Positions 1 to 8,891 of a stretch of 64,000 nt of DNA are shown piece after piece. Every line of letters starts with the position of its first letter. The first letter of the stretch is position 1. Under the pieces are notes generated by a model. The model did no database searches, was not told the origin of the DNA, and saw only the letters and a program-made list of their open reading frames with translations. A program made the position numbers and the translations under genes. Origin of the DNA: CBFDBF01 sp050291465 (lineage in GTDB: Bacteria > Pseudomonadota > Gammaproteobacteria > Chromatiales > Chromatiaceae); the NCBI GenBank assembly GCA_050291465.1, contig JBNKJV010000016.1:1-64000 (forward strand). Reading direction: 5' to 3'.

Positions 1-285
1 ATCCTCGCGGGCCTGCGATGCTCGACGGGTCCGAAGGGGTCGGGGGTGGCACGTCAAAACTCCTTCGACGCAGCCGAGTACCGGAGCCGGACCGGGATCA
101 GGCCCGGAGGGGCGCCGCATGGACGCGGCGCCTCCAGCGCGGGCGAGGGACCGCCCGTGGCTGGAGCCCCCGGGACGGTGAGGAACGCAGGGTACCCCGA
201 AGGGGCAAGTCGTGGAGTGCCCTTTTCTTTCGCCTATTTCTTTTGGGCAAGCAAAAGAAATAGGCTCGCAGCCAATCAGATAAAG
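1..285. repeat. GC-rich intergenic repeat-like element with a perfect hairpin
   Basis: No credible gene lies here; the small overlapping reading frames are arginine- and proline-rich in every frame. Positions 232-265 form a perfect 13-bp stem (GCCTATTTCTTTT against its complement) around the loop GGGCAAGC. The hairpin follows about 230 bp of GC-rich DNA. T/A-rich hairpins with a GGGCAAGC-like loop recur between genes in several gammaproteobacterial genomes and give rise to spurious small ORFs; that comparison is from memory. The element probably extends left of the window. Its function is unknown. Confidence 0.5.
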
Positions 286-510
286 TATCAAAGAGCACCG
301 GGGCCGACAGGCTGCGAAACTAATTTCCTAACGTGGAAATTCTACTGCAGACAAGTCACGAAACTGGTTGCCGGGTCCCAGATAATACCCGGGTGAACTT
401 ACAATTCCCGACCACCTGATTCCCAATCCCCTTGTGACAATCTCCACCGCTTTCCGTATCATCCTCAGCCAAACGGGATCCACCTTTCCCGCATAGCAAA
501 TAGGGCAAAT
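286..510. other. parC upstream region, nothing firm
   Basis: This spacer has no convincing ORF, RNA gene or terminator. A loose sigma70-like pair (TTGTGA at 432-437 and TATCAT at 457-462, 19-bp spacer) is present but too weak to call a promoter. Confidence 0.4.
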
Positions 511-2766
511 ATGGCCAAAGATAACGACCAAGCCCTGGAAGGCATCGAACGGATGCCTCTGGGGGAATTTTCCGAGAAGGCGTATCTGGACTACTCCATG
601 TACGTCATTCTCGACCGGGCCCTGCCGCATATCGGGGACGGGCTCAAGCCGGTACAGCGGCGTATTGTATATGCCATGTCGGAGCTCGGGCTGTCGGCGA
701 CGGCCAAGTTCAAGAAGTCGGCCCGCACCGTGGGTGACGTGCTGGGTAAGTTTCATCCTCACGGGGACAGTGCCTGTTATGAGGCCATGGTGCTGATGGC
801 ACAGGATTTCTCCTACCGCTATCCGCTGATCAGCGGGCAGGGGAACTGGGGATCGGCGGATGATCCGAAATCCTTTGCCGCCATGCGTTATACGGAGGCG
901 CGCCTGACCGCCTACGCGAATCTGCTCCTTGCCGAACTGGGGCAGGGAACGGTGGATTGGCAACCCAACTTCGACGGAACCCTGAAGGAACCGGTGGTGC
1001 TGCCGGCTCGCCTGCCCAACCTGTTACTGAACGGCACTTCAGGGATCGCAGTGGGTATGGCCACCGATATCCCCGCGCATAATCTGCGGGAGGTGGCGTC
1101 CGCCTGTATTCGGCTGCTGGAAAAACCCAAGTCGACGGTGGCGGAACTGTGTAAACATATCCAGGGTCCTGATCTCCCCACCGACGCGGAGATCATCACC
1201 CCGAAAGCGGAACTGCTGAAGATCTATCAGAGCGGGAACGGTAGCTACAGGATGCGTGCCCGTTACGAGATGGAACAGGGAGATATCGTTATTACCGCGC
1301 TGCCCCACCAGGTATCAGGCGCCCGCGTCCTGGAGCAGATCGCCCAGCAGATGCAGGCCAAGAAGCTGCCGATGGTGGAGGATCTGCGGGATGAGTCGGA
1401 CCATGAAAATCCCACCCGTCTGATTATCGTGCCCCGCTCCAACCGGGTGGATGTGGAACGCCTTATGTCCCATCTGTTCGCTTCCACCGATCTGGAGCGC
1501 AGCTACCGGGTGAACCTGAACGTAATCGGTCTCGACGGCAGACCGCAGGTAAAGGATCTGCGGGTATTGCTCAAGGAGTGGCTGGAGTTCCGTACCGAAA
1601 CCGTGCGCCGGCGTCTGCAATACCGTCTCGATCAGGTCAAAGAACGCTTGCACATCCTTGAAGGCCTGATGATCGCATACCTCAATATCGACGAGGTGAT
1701 CGCCATCATCCGCAACGAAGAGGATCCCAAAGCGGAGCTGATCAAACGGTTCTCCCTGAGTGATACCCAGGCCGAGGCGATTCTCAATCTGCGCTTGCGC
1801 CATCTGGCCAAACTGGAAGAGATCAAGATCCGCGGCGAGCAGGAGCAGCTGGAGGAGGAACGCAAGGGGCTGGAGCAAACCCTGGGCTCGAAGCAGCGGA
1901 TGCGCACCCTTATCCGCAAGGAGATCGAGGCCGATGCGGAGGAGTATGGCGATGACCGCCGTTCTCCCATGGTGGAACGGGAGTCGGCGGAGGCCCTGGA
2001 TGAAACGGAACTGACTCCCAGCGAACCGATTACCGTGGTGCTGTCGGAAAAGGGTTGGGTCCGCGCCGCCAAGGGCCATGAGATCGATCCTGTCGGACTC
2101 AGTTTCAAATCCGGGGACAGTTTTCTCGCGGCCGCCCGGCTGCGCAGCAACCAGCCGGTGATGTTTCTGGACAGCGCCGGCCGCAGTTACTCCCTGCTGG
2201 CCCATACCCTGCCGTCCGCCCGGGGTCAGGGCGAGCCCCTGACCGGTCGTCTGACTCCGCCCAAGGGGGCGTCTTTCCGCGCCGTCCTCGGTGGCGACGG
2301 TGATCAGTGGTACCTGGTGGCCTCCGATGCCGGCTATGGATTCCTGGTACAGCTCAAGGAGCTCTATGCCAAGAACAAGGCGGGGAAGGCGCTGCTCTCC
2401 CTGCCCAAGGGGGCGCGGGTGTTACAGCCGGCGGCGGTCACCGATCCGGAGAGCGACCGGGTGGTGGCCATAAGCAACGAGGGGCGTATGCTGGTGTTTC
2501 CGGTTTCCGAACTCCCGGCCTTGAGCCGGGGCAAGGGAAACAAGATCATCGGGATCCCCGGTAAACGGGTGGTCAGCCGAGAGGAATTTGTGGCGGTGAT
2601 CGCCTGCGTACCACAAGGGGGCAAACTGACCGCCTACTCCGGCAAGCGTTACATCACCCTGAAGGAAAGCGATCTGGATAACTACCAGGGGGAGCGGGGC
2701 CGTAGAGGCGGCAAACTGCCGCGGGGTTTCCGTAAGGTGGATGGTGTTGAGGTGGATGACAGTTAA
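511..2766 (+). CDS. parC: DNA topoisomerase IV subunit A
   Basis: ParC is the DNA-cleaving subunit of topoisomerase IV, which decatenates daughter chromosomes together with ParE. The 751-residue length is normal for ParC and shorter than GyrA. The N-terminal breakage-reunion domain carries the catalytic tyrosine in the motif AAMRYTEARL (Tyr127). The quinolone-resistance region reads HPHGDSACYEA, with Ser87 and Glu91 at the classic positions, so it looks drug-sensitive by sequence. The C-terminal part (from about residue 500) is the degenerate beta-propeller, and no GyrA box was seen, which favours ParC over GyrA. The ATG at 511 begins MAKDNDQALEGIERMPLGEF, a normal ParC N-terminus. parE is not in the window. 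The gene converges on the pepA-holC operon with a 13-bp gap. Confidence 0.95.
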   Translation: MAKDNDQALEGIERMPLGEFSEKAYLDYSMYVILDRALPHIGDGLKPVQRRIVYAMSELGLSATAKFKKSARTVGDVLGKFHPHGDSACYEAMVLMAQDFSYRYPLISGQGNWGSADDPKSFAAMRYTEARLTAYANLLLAELGQGTVDWQPNFDGTLKEPVVLPARLPNLLLNGTSGIAVGMATDIPAHNLREVASACIRLLEKPKSTVAELCKHIQGPDLPTDAEIITPKAELLKIYQSGNGSYRMRARYEMEQGDIVITALPHQVSGARVLEQIAQQMQAKKLPMVEDLRDESDHENPTRLIIVPRSNRVDVERLMSHLFASTDLERSYRVNLNVIGLDGRPQVKDLRVLLKEWLEFRTETVRRRLQYRLDQVKERLHILEGLMIAYLNIDEVIAIIRNEEDPKAELIKRFSLSDTQAEAILNLRLRHLAKLEEIKIRGEQEQLEEERKGLEQTLGSKQRMRTLIRKEIEADAEEYGDDRRSPMVERESAEALDETELTPSEPITVVLSEKGWVRAAKGHEIDPVGLSFKSGDSFLAAARLRSNQPVMFLDSAGRSYSLLAHTLPSARGQGEPLTGRLTPPKGASFRAVLGGDGDQWYLVASDAGYGFLVQLKELYAKNKAGKALLSLPKGARVLQPAAVTDPESDRVVAISNEGRMLVFPVSELPALSRGKGNKIIGIPGKRVVSREEFVAVIACVPQGGKLTAYSGKRYITLKESDLDNYQGERGRRGGKLPRGFRKVDGVEVDDS

Positions 2767-2779
2767 CGGTTGACTGTTA

Positions 2780-3196
2780 TCAGTCGTCAGCGGACTGTTT
2801 CAGGGTACGGTCCAGCAGTGCTTCCAGATGGTGGCCGAGGGAGCGGTGCAGTTCTTCCCGGATGGTCTGTTCCATCCCGTGGGAAAGCTGTGCTGTAACC
2901 GCTATGGCGATCTGGTGGGTTATCTCCTCAAGCTCCTGCTCCATCCGGTTGAGCAGCTGTTCCTTGAGCGCGTCCAGGAGAATCCCCTTGTCCGGCAGCT
3001 TGAGACCGTGTGACTCGGTTACCAGTCCCGAGACGAGGGCGCTGTCCTCGGAAAGATCGAGATCCGGATCAAACACCTCCTCCAGTATGGGAATCCCCTG
3101 TTCATCGACGGCCAGGGATTCTTCCTCGTCCCGGGAGTCATTTTCCGGAAATGGCGACGCCTTATAAGGATTGTCATCGAAGTCGTCGGCGCTCAT
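2780..3196 (-). CDS. Hypothetical acidic protein downstream of holC
   Basis: This is a 138-residue protein that I do not recognise. The N-terminal half (about residues 1-60) is strongly acidic and probably disordered. The C-terminal half (about 65-138) looks like a helical segment with regularly spaced Leu, Glu and His, possibly a coiled coil. There is no signal peptide or membrane segment. Its ATG overlaps the holC stop in an ATGA junction, so it is translationally coupled to holC and is the last gene of the pepA-holC operon. The operon position suggests, but does not show, a link to DNA polymerase III or to its neighbours. Confidence 0.7.
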   Translation of the reverse strand: MSADDFDDNPYKASPFPENDSRDEEESLAVDEQGIPILEEVFDPDLDLSEDSALVSGLVTESHGLKLPDKGILLDALKEQLLNRMEQELEEITHQIAIAVTAQLSHGMEQTIREELHRSLGHHLEALLDRTLKQSADD

Positions 3197-3624
3197 TTCC
3201 GGATCTCGTGGCTGTCGAGGGGGTAACCGCGGTCACGGTAATAGCGGTACCGTTCCCGGCCGAGCCGGCGGTTTTCCCCGTCGTGATCTATGAGTTCCGC
3301 AAGCCGGTTGAAGCGGCTGAAGAATTCCGGTACCTGGGTAGTGAGGTTGATCAACAGGTCATGCTCCGTGCCGATGTTATCCCTATGACTAATAAGTATA
3401 GGGGTGATTTCGGGATCCGACTCCCCGGCGATCCCGTGGGGCAGGAAACTGGCCTGGCGGAAGGTCCAGAGTAACCGATTCAGGTGCTCACTCTCCGCCT
3501 CGGAGCCGGTGAACAGGCAGACCCGATGACCCTGCTGCCACGCCTTCTCGGTCAGGCGACAGGCCAGTTGGAAGCGATCACCCGGAGACTGGTCCCCGAG
3601 GATATAGAAATCGACCTTAGTCAC
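3193..3624 (-). CDS. holC: DNA polymerase III subunit chi
   Basis: Chi connects the clamp-loader complex (through psi) to single-stranded DNA-binding protein on the lagging strand. The 143-residue product has the family's normal length and start (MTKVDFYILG). It also has the characteristic central block LLWTFRQASFLPHG and the segment DLLINLTTQVPEFFSRFNRLAELI. The start overlaps the end of pepA by 8 bp, and the stop overlaps the next gene by 4 bp, giving a tight pepA-holC-hypothetical operon. pepA-holC adjacency is standard in gammaproteobacteria. valS, which often follows holC, is absent here. Confidence 0.9.
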   Translation of the reverse strand: MTKVDFYILGDQSPGDRFQLACRLTEKAWQQGHRVCLFTGSEAESEHLNRLLWTFRQASFLPHGIAGESDPEITPILISHRDNIGTEHDLLINLTTQVPEFFSRFNRLAELIDHDGENRRLGRERYRYYRDRGYPLDSHEIRK

Positions 3625-5116
3625 TCAATTTGCACCGCTTCAACAGGAACTGGGAAAGCAACGGTACCGGTCGTCCGGTAGCGCCCTTGGCCTTACCGCC
3701 GTGCCAGGCGCTTCCGGCGATATCCAGGTGGGCCCACTTGTATTTCTTGCTGTAGCGGGAGAGGAAACAGGCGGCGGTAATCGTACCGGCCCCCTTGCCG
3801 CCGATATTGGCCATATCCGCGAAGTTGCTGTCCAGTTGCTCCTGGTAATCGTCCCACAACGGTAACTGCCAGGCGCGGTCGCCGCTGTGAGATCCTGCCT
3901 CCAGTACCTCTTTAGCCAAGTTTTCATTGTTGCTCAGCAGGCCGGAGGCATGGTGGCCCAGGGCAACCACACAGGCGCCGGTAAGGGTAGCGATGTCGAT
4001 TACCGCCGCCGGCTCAAACCGTTCCGCATAGGTCAGGGCGTCGCAGAGAATCAGGCGGCCCTCGGCATCGGTGTTCAGTATCTCGATGGTTTGGCCGGAC
4101 ATGCTGGTTACGATGTCACCCGGCTTGTTGGCAGCGCCGTCCGGCAGGTTTTCCGAGGCCGGAACGATTCCTACCAGGTTGATGGGGAGCTTCAGTTCCA
4201 GGCAGGCCGCCATGGTCCCGAGTACGCTGGCACCACCGCACATATCGAATTTCATCTCATCCATGGCCGCTGAAGGCTTGATGGAGATGCCGCCGGCGTC
4301 GAAGGTAAGGCCTTTGCCCACCAGTACCACCGGTTTGTCGGTGGGTTTCCCGCCGCGGTATTCCATCACGATCAGTTGCGCCGGTTGCCGGCTGCCCTTG
4401 GAGACGGAGAGCAGGGCACCCATGCCGAGTTTCTCCATCTGCCGCTCTCCGAGGATCTGTACCCGGAGACGACGGGATTTGCGGCCCAGCTTCCGTGCCT
4501 GGTCGGCTAGATAGGAAGGGGTGCAGATGTTTCCCGGCAGATTGCCCAGATCCTTGGCCAGCGCCACGCCGGTGGCGATGGCCTGGCCGTGCCGGCAGGC
4601 CTTTTCGGCGGTGTTCAGATGCCGTCGGCCGTTCAGCATCAGACCCATTTTCTTCAGGGGACGACGCGGTCGCTCGGCATCGCTCTTACACTGATCAAAC
4701 CGGTAGACACCCGCTTCCGCGGTGGTCACCGTATCCCGCACAGTGGCGTAGAGAGAGCTGTCCCTGATCGGAAGTTCAGGCAGGCAACAGAGCGCCTCGG
4801 TCGCCCCGCCGCTGTTCAGTTCAGCCACGGCCTTGGCCACCGTTTTGCGATAGCGGGCGGCGGTGAACTCCTTTTCCGGGCCGCAGCCCAGCAGCAGAAC
4901 CCGTTGCGCGACGATACCCGGAACGTCGTACAGCATCAGACTCTGGCCGGCTTTGCCCTCCAGGTCGCCCCGTTTGAGTACCCGGCTCAGAAACCCCTTG
5001 CTGGCACGGTTTACGGTTTCCGCGCACAGCGAAAGCCTGCGCTTATCGAATATGCCCAGAACCAGGCAGGCGGTGCGTTGCTTGGACGGGTCTCCGGTTT
5101 TGATGCTGTATTCCAT
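3617..5116 (-). CDS. pepA: Leucyl aminopeptidase (M17 family, PepA)
   Basis: PepA is a cytosolic two-metal aminopeptidase that removes N-terminal residues from peptides; in some bacteria it also binds DNA. The 499-residue length fits. The C-terminal catalytic domain shows VGKGLTFDAGG (metal-binding Lys and Asp) and the signature NTDAEGRL starting at Asn348, and ends with a typical DIAGSAW segment. The reading frame is open 31 codons further upstream. I chose the ATG at 5116 because MEYSIKTG matches PepA N-termini and AGGAGT sits 7 bases before it. The gene diverges from lptF across about 160 bp, which must hold both promoters. Confidence 0.94.
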   Translation of the reverse strand: MEYSIKTGDPSKQRTACLVLGIFDKRRLSLCAETVNRASKGFLSRVLKRGDLEGKAGQSLMLYDVPGIVAQRVLLLGCGPEKEFTAARYRKTVAKAVAELNSGGATEALCCLPELPIRDSSLYATVRDTVTTAEAGVYRFDQCKSDAERPRRPLKKMGLMLNGRRHLNTAEKACRHGQAIATGVALAKDLGNLPGNICTPSYLADQARKLGRKSRRLRVQILGERQMEKLGMGALLSVSKGSRQPAQLIVMEYRGGKPTDKPVVLVGKGLTFDAGGISIKPSAAMDEMKFDMCGGASVLGTMAACLELKLPINLVGIVPASENLPDGAANKPGDIVTSMSGQTIEILNTDAEGRLILCDALTYAERFEPAAVIDIATLTGACVVALGHHASGLLSNNENLAKEVLEAGSHSGDRAWQLPLWDDYQEQLDSNFADMANIGGKGAGTITAACFLSRYSKKYKWAHLDIAGSAWHGGKAKGATGRPVPLLSQFLLKRCKLSD

Positions 5117-5274
5117 GGATACTCCTGATGATCTGGACCGATCTCTATTCTCACCCAGGCCGTTTTTCGATAGGATGGAACAGGATGTCGAATATACGAA
5201 ATATGCCACTTTATACCATAGCCCGAAGGCGATCTGCAGGCGCCATGGGCGGAAAATAAAACCACCGCGGCAGC

Positions 5275-6417
5275 ATGATTCTCAATAGCCTCCGTTCCAG
5301 ATTTAATACGCTGATCCCGATCGTCGATCGCTATATCCTGTGGGAAGTGATCAAGTCCTTTCTGGCGATCCTCTCCGTGCTGTTCCTTATTTTTCTGGGG
5401 CAGGGTTTCATGAAGATCCTGAAGAGCGCGGCATCCGGGATTATCAGTAACGACGTGTTGTTCACCCTGGTGGGACTTGACGCCCTGCGCGTTCTTGGAA
5501 CCGTACTGCCCCCGGCCTTTTTCTTTTCCATCCTTTACGCCATCGGGCGAATGTACCGTGATAGCGAAATGACTGCGCTGGCCGCCAGCGGTATCGGGAC
5601 ACTGCGGATATACCGGTCGGTTCTATACTCGGCGCTGCCGGTTTCCATTCTGGTGGCCGGGATGACCACCGCGGTCCTTCCCTGGATGAACCTTACCAAG
5701 GACGAAATCCTGAAAGAGCAGGAGGAGACGGCGGAATTCGCCAGCGCCATTGCCGGGCGCTTTAATGAATTCCGCAAGGGTGGTCTGGTTTTTTACGTGG
5801 AGGAGATGTCCGAGGACAAGAGCAAGCTGCGTAACGTCTTCGTACAAAACAGGCAGCACGGAACCCTGGGGCTGGTTACGGCGGCTGAAGGCCATCAGTT
5901 CGTAGATGAGGAGACGGGCGACCGGTTTGTGGTGCTGCAAAACGGACGGCGTTATGAAGGTGAGCCGGGGAGTAACCAGTACTCTATAGGGGAACTCGGC
6001 AATTACGGTGTGCGGATCGCCAGGCAGCCGATCCAGGAGGAGAGTATCTCGCGTAAGGCGCAGCCGACCATGGTCCTTATGAATTCGAACAAGGTCAAGG
6101 ATCTGGCGGAGTTCCAGCAGCGTCTGATGCTGCCGCTGGCAGTCATCGTGTTCGCGCTGCTTAGCGTTCCTCTGTGCCGATCCATGCCGAAAGAGGGGAT
6201 CTCGGGGCAGATCGCACTGGCTATCATTTTCTATTTCATCTTCATGAATCTGCAGGCGATCTCCGGCAGCTGGATGAAGGACGGCACCACGCCCCTCTGG
6301 CTGGGTCGTTGGTGGGTGCATCCGCTTATGCTGACCCTGGGAGGTATGTTGCTGTTCATCAAATCCTCCCGCTTCGACCGGCTTCGGCGCCGGCTTCCGG
6401 TAAGGAGATCAAAGTGA
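5275..6417 (+). CDS. lptF: LPS export ABC transporter permease LptF
   Basis: LptF is one of the two inner-membrane subunits (with LptG and the ATPase LptB) that extract lipopolysaccharide from the inner membrane and pass it to LptC/LptA. The 380-residue protein has the YjgP/YjgQ architecture. Three N-terminal helices (about residues 22-50, 60-80 and 98-120) precede a periplasmic beta-jellyroll region (about 130-270) and three C-terminal helices (about 280-370). The start IVDRYILWEVIKSFL is typical of the family. lptG follows with a 4-base overlap. lptB is not in the window, as is usual. Confidence 0.93.
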   Translation: MILNSLRSRFNTLIPIVDRYILWEVIKSFLAILSVLFLIFLGQGFMKILKSAASGIISNDVLFTLVGLDALRVLGTVLPPAFFFSILYAIGRMYRDSEMTALAASGIGTLRIYRSVLYSALPVSILVAGMTTAVLPWMNLTKDEILKEQEETAEFASAIAGRFNEFRKGGLVFYVEEMSEDKSKLRNVFVQNRQHGTLGLVTAAEGHQFVDEETGDRFVVLQNGRRYEGEPGSNQYSIGELGNYGVRIARQPIQEESISRKAQPTMVLMNSNKVKDLAEFQQRLMLPLAVIVFALLSVPLCRSMPKEGISGQIALAIIFYFIFMNLQAISGSWMKDGTTPLWLGRWWVHPLMLTLGGMLLFIKSSRFDRLRRRLPVRRSK

Positions 6418-7478
6418 GGGTCCTGGATCGATATATCGGGAAAACAGTGATCGTCAGCATCCTGATCGTGCTGTTGTTGTTGTTGATTCTGGTCGCGTTC
6501 GGAAACCTGATGGAAGAACTGGGTGATGTGGGCGAGGGCGACTACACTACGATGGATGCCTTTCTCTATGTGCTGTTGATTATCCCCCGCAGGACCTATG
6601 AGATATTTCCGGTTGCCGTTCTGCTCGGCAGTATGGTCGGTCTGGGCGGTCTGGCAAGTCATTCCGAGTTGACCGCCATGCGGGCTGCCGGCGTTTCACT
6701 GGGCAGGATCGTAATATCGGCCCTCAAGGCCGGTGTGGTGATGATGGTGGTGGTGATCGTCGTCGGAGAACTTATCGCTCCGAATACCGAACAGTATGCC
6801 GAAACCATGCGCGCCTCCAGGATCTCGGAACAGATAACCCTGCAGACCGAGTATGGCTTCTGGGCCAGGGACGGGGACTCCTTTGTAAACATCCGTCAGA
6901 TCCTGCCGGGAGCCCGATTGAAGGATATATATATCTATGAGTTTTCCGAGGAGGGGAAACTGCGGCTGGCGACCCATGCCGGTTTTGCCCAGTACCGGGA
7001 TAATCGTTGGCTTTTGAGCGATATCCGGCAGAGTGAGTTCTCCGACGAAGGTGTGGTCAGCAGGCATCTTGATAACGCCTCCTGGGACTCCATGCTGAAT
7101 CCGTCGCTGTTGAATGTGGTGGTGGTAAGGCCCACTATGCTGCCGGCGTGGGGACTTTATCGCTATATTCGCTTTATGCATGAGAACGGGCAGAGCGCCA
7201 TCCCCTTCGAGGTGGCCTTCTGGAGCAAAATCGTGATGCCGCTGGTAACCCTGGTGATGGTTTTTCTCGCGGTTCCATTCGTATTCGGCGTTCTGCGGAC
7301 GGTGGGGATCGGTCCGCGCATCTTCGCCGGTACCGTGATCGGCACCGGTTTTTTCCTCCTGAACAAGGTGTTCAGTCACATGGCCGTGGTGTACGAGCTG
7401 AACCCGCTTTTTGCCGCGTCCTTTCCCGCCTTCGCCATGCTGGCCCTCGGTTTCTGGGTGTTGCGCCGGGTACACTAG
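6414..7478 (+). CDS. lptG: LPS export ABC transporter permease LptG
   Basis: LptG is the partner permease of LptF in the LptB2FG LPS extractor. The frame is open far upstream, but the GTG at 6414 gives MRVLDRYIGKTVIVSILIVL, the canonical N-terminus. It overlaps the lptF stop as GTGA and is preceded by AAGGAG at 6402-6407. The product is 354 residues, with helices near residues 12-35, 60-85 and 95-120, a periplasmic domain, and C-terminal helices from about 275 to the end. The two genes are certainly one transcript. Confidence 0.93.
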   Translation: MRVLDRYIGKTVIVSILIVLLLLLILVAFGNLMEELGDVGEGDYTTMDAFLYVLLIIPRRTYEIFPVAVLLGSMVGLGGLASHSELTAMRAAGVSLGRIVISALKAGVVMMVVVIVVGELIAPNTEQYAETMRASRISEQITLQTEYGFWARDGDSFVNIRQILPGARLKDIYIYEFSEEGKLRLATHAGFAQYRDNRWLLSDIRQSEFSDEGVVSRHLDNASWDSMLNPSLLNVVVVRPTMLPAWGLYRYIRFMHENGQSAIPFEVAFWSKIVMPLVTLVMVFLAVPFVFGVLRTVGIGPRIFAGTVIGTGFFLLNKVFSHMAVVYELNPLFAASFPAFAMLALGFWVLRRVH

Positions 7479-7570
7479 GTCCCGCCTGAACTCCTGGGAT
7501 GGAGGAAATGCAAAAAGGGTTGTTGGGAACAATCCTTGTCAGTGGGACGATTTCTATTGTTATCTTTTAT

Positions 7571-7650
7571 CGCAGAGGACGTCGAGGTACGCGGAGATAT
7601 GTAATTCGGCGTGGACGGAAATCAGTCGCACCTCTGCTCTCTCCGCGGTG
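7571..7650. repeat. Degenerate palindromic intergenic repeat
   Basis: CGCAGAGGACGTCGAGGTAC near 7571 faces CCTCTGCTCTCTCCGCGGTG ending at 7650, giving a loose inverted repeat. A better-preserved relative lies at 49085-49159 (GAGGACACGGAGGTTCACCG). Both look like members of a dispersed palindromic family. The rest of the 7479-7701 spacer holds only a small hairpin near 7515-7536 (AGGGTTGTT GGG AACAATCCT) with no following T tract. Confidence 0.4.
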
Positions 7651-7701
7651 AAATTAGCTGTTGCGACGGGCTGGCACCGCGGCCTTGTTTACGCCCGAGC
7701 G

Positions 7702-8166
7702 TCAGTTCCTTGGCAGCACCACCAGGCGCGTGCCTGACAGGCGGTCGTGCCAGGCGAGCCGTTCCGGGTCTACCAGGATCCAGAGGAAGCCCAGCCCGCA
7801 CGCGGTCCAGGAGAGGAGTGCGGCGAAGAACCGCAGAACGGTTCGGCCGACGGTTACCGGCCGGCCGTCGCGGCTGACCAGCTTCAGCCCCCACGCCCGC
7901 ATGCCGACGGTCTGTCCCCCGCGCCGCCAGAACCAGGAGAAAAACAGCAGTGGTATAAGATCGAGCCAGATCAGGAACAGGGGGTTGTCGCCCAGATTTT
8001 TTGCCGCCTGCTCGCCGATAAGGATACCCACCGGCAGTGTTATCAATGCCGAGGCCACCACCAGCAGAGCCGCCAGCAGCAGCGAGTCATAGAATATCGC
8101 CGCCAGCCGGCGCAACAGGCCCGGGGATTCCGCGTGGCTGAGATCATTTTCCGTTCCGGTTGTCAT
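7702..8166 (-). CDS. RDD family membrane protein
   Basis: This is a 154-residue inner-membrane protein of the RDD family, whose biochemical role is mostly unknown. The N-terminal helix region GLLRRLAAIFYDSLLLAALL carries the family's Arg and Asp. Further hydrophobic segments lie near residues 60-80 and 108-128. The middle motif QTVGMRAWGLKLV and the C-terminal PERLAWHDRLSGTRLV are the conserved RDD blocks. It lies 20 bp downstream of the GBBH/MoaD fusion gene on the same strand and is probably the last gene of the HDOD-radical SAM cluster. Confidence 0.85.
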   Translation of the reverse strand: MTTGTENDLSHAESPGLLRRLAAIFYDSLLLAALLVVASALITLPVGILIGEQAAKNLGDNPLFLIWLDLIPLLFFSWFWRRGGQTVGMRAWGLKLVSRDGRPVTVGRTVLRFFAALLSWTACGLGFLWILVDPERLAWHDRLSGTRLVVLPRN

Positions 8167-8186
8167 AGGGTGTTACCGCGGTAGGG

Positions 8187-8828
8187 TTATTCCGCCGGCG
8201 GCGGATAGGGGGAGTTGGGAATCAGCGCCACTTCGTCACCGTCTTCGAGGCGGGTAAAGCTCTCCGAGAACTGCTTGTTCACGGTGACCCGGAACGAACC
8301 CTTCCGCAGCATGCGGGCGTAGGTCTGGCTTTTCCGGCACAGCCAGGCGAGTAGTTTCTCCACGTCGGTAACCGAGTCGGGGAGGGTTACCTCCTCCGAT
8401 TCCTTGCCGAACTTCTTTACCAGGTAGGTAAAATACAGCAGCCGAATGCGACGCGGACCGGTGTCGGCTGTCGCTTCCCGGGAGTAGCCGCTCTGTTCCA
8501 GGCGCCGGAGATAGCCTTCCCAGTTTTCTTTCTGCTTCTCTCCCAGTTCATACAGGGTATCCCAGGAGTAGATCCCGGTGTCATGGCCGTCATCGAAATG
8601 GAGCCGGACGGCGTACTGCCCCTGAGGTTCTATCTGTTTGATATTGACCTCTTCCTTGCCCGTCACCGGTCCATCCAGGGTGCGAACCTCCTTGGCGGGG
8701 GAGAAGACACGCAGATATTCGCAGGGGAGTTCGAAGCGCTTGCCGTCGGCGAATTCGATAACCAATAGCCTGGATTTGCTATGGAGATTGATGGCCAGCG
8801 GCTGTTTTGTGGCTGATTTCTCGGTCAT
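8187..8828 (-). CDS. GBBH-N (DUF971) domain fused to a MoaD/ThiS-like domain
   Basis: This 213-residue protein has two recognisable parts. Residues about 10-108 match the gamma-butyrobetaine-hydroxylase-like N-terminal domain (DUF971): segments LVIEFADGKRFELPCEYLR, VRLHFDDGHDTGIYSWDTLY and YLRRLEQ. DUF971 usually occurs alone in proteobacteria. Residues about 125-213 form a beta-grasp domain like MoaD, with LLYFTYLVKKFG at its start and VNKQFSESFTRLEDGDEVAL near its end. In MoaD and ThiS the chain ends in GlyGly, which is adenylated and thiocarboxylated. Here it ends PNSPYPPPAE, so sulfur-carrier activity is unlikely. Function is unknown; a ligand-binding or regulatory role is possible. Confidence 0.75.
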   Translation of the reverse strand: MTEKSATKQPLAINLHSKSRLLVIEFADGKRFELPCEYLRVFSPAKEVRTLDGPVTGKEEVNIKQIEPQGQYAVRLHFDDGHDTGIYSWDTLYELGEKQKENWEGYLRRLEQSGYSREATADTGPRRIRLLYFTYLVKKFGKESEEVTLPDSVTDVEKLLAWLCRKSQTYARMLRKGSFRVTVNKQFSESFTRLEDGDEVALIPNSPYPPPAE

Positions 8829-8891
8829 CTTGGGAATAATCAGAGGTTCTTCGGGGCCGGGATGGTTACACAGCCGGGGGTGAGGTTCAAG

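Noticed and set aside
18..396. Small overlapping ORFs at the left end
   Set aside because: All frames are open because of GC richness; translations are Arg/Pro-rich and the region looks like a repeat element.
511..2766. Possible gyrA instead of parC
   Set aside because: Length of 751 residues and the C-terminal domain without a visible GyrA box fit ParC.
2762..2790. Short palindrome GACTG-TTAT-CAGTC between parC and the holC operon as a bidirectional terminator
   Set aside because: Only five pairs with no T tract on either side.
6696..7532. 278-codon minus-strand frame across lptG
   Set aside because: His- and Gln-rich low-complexity translation opposite a certain gene.
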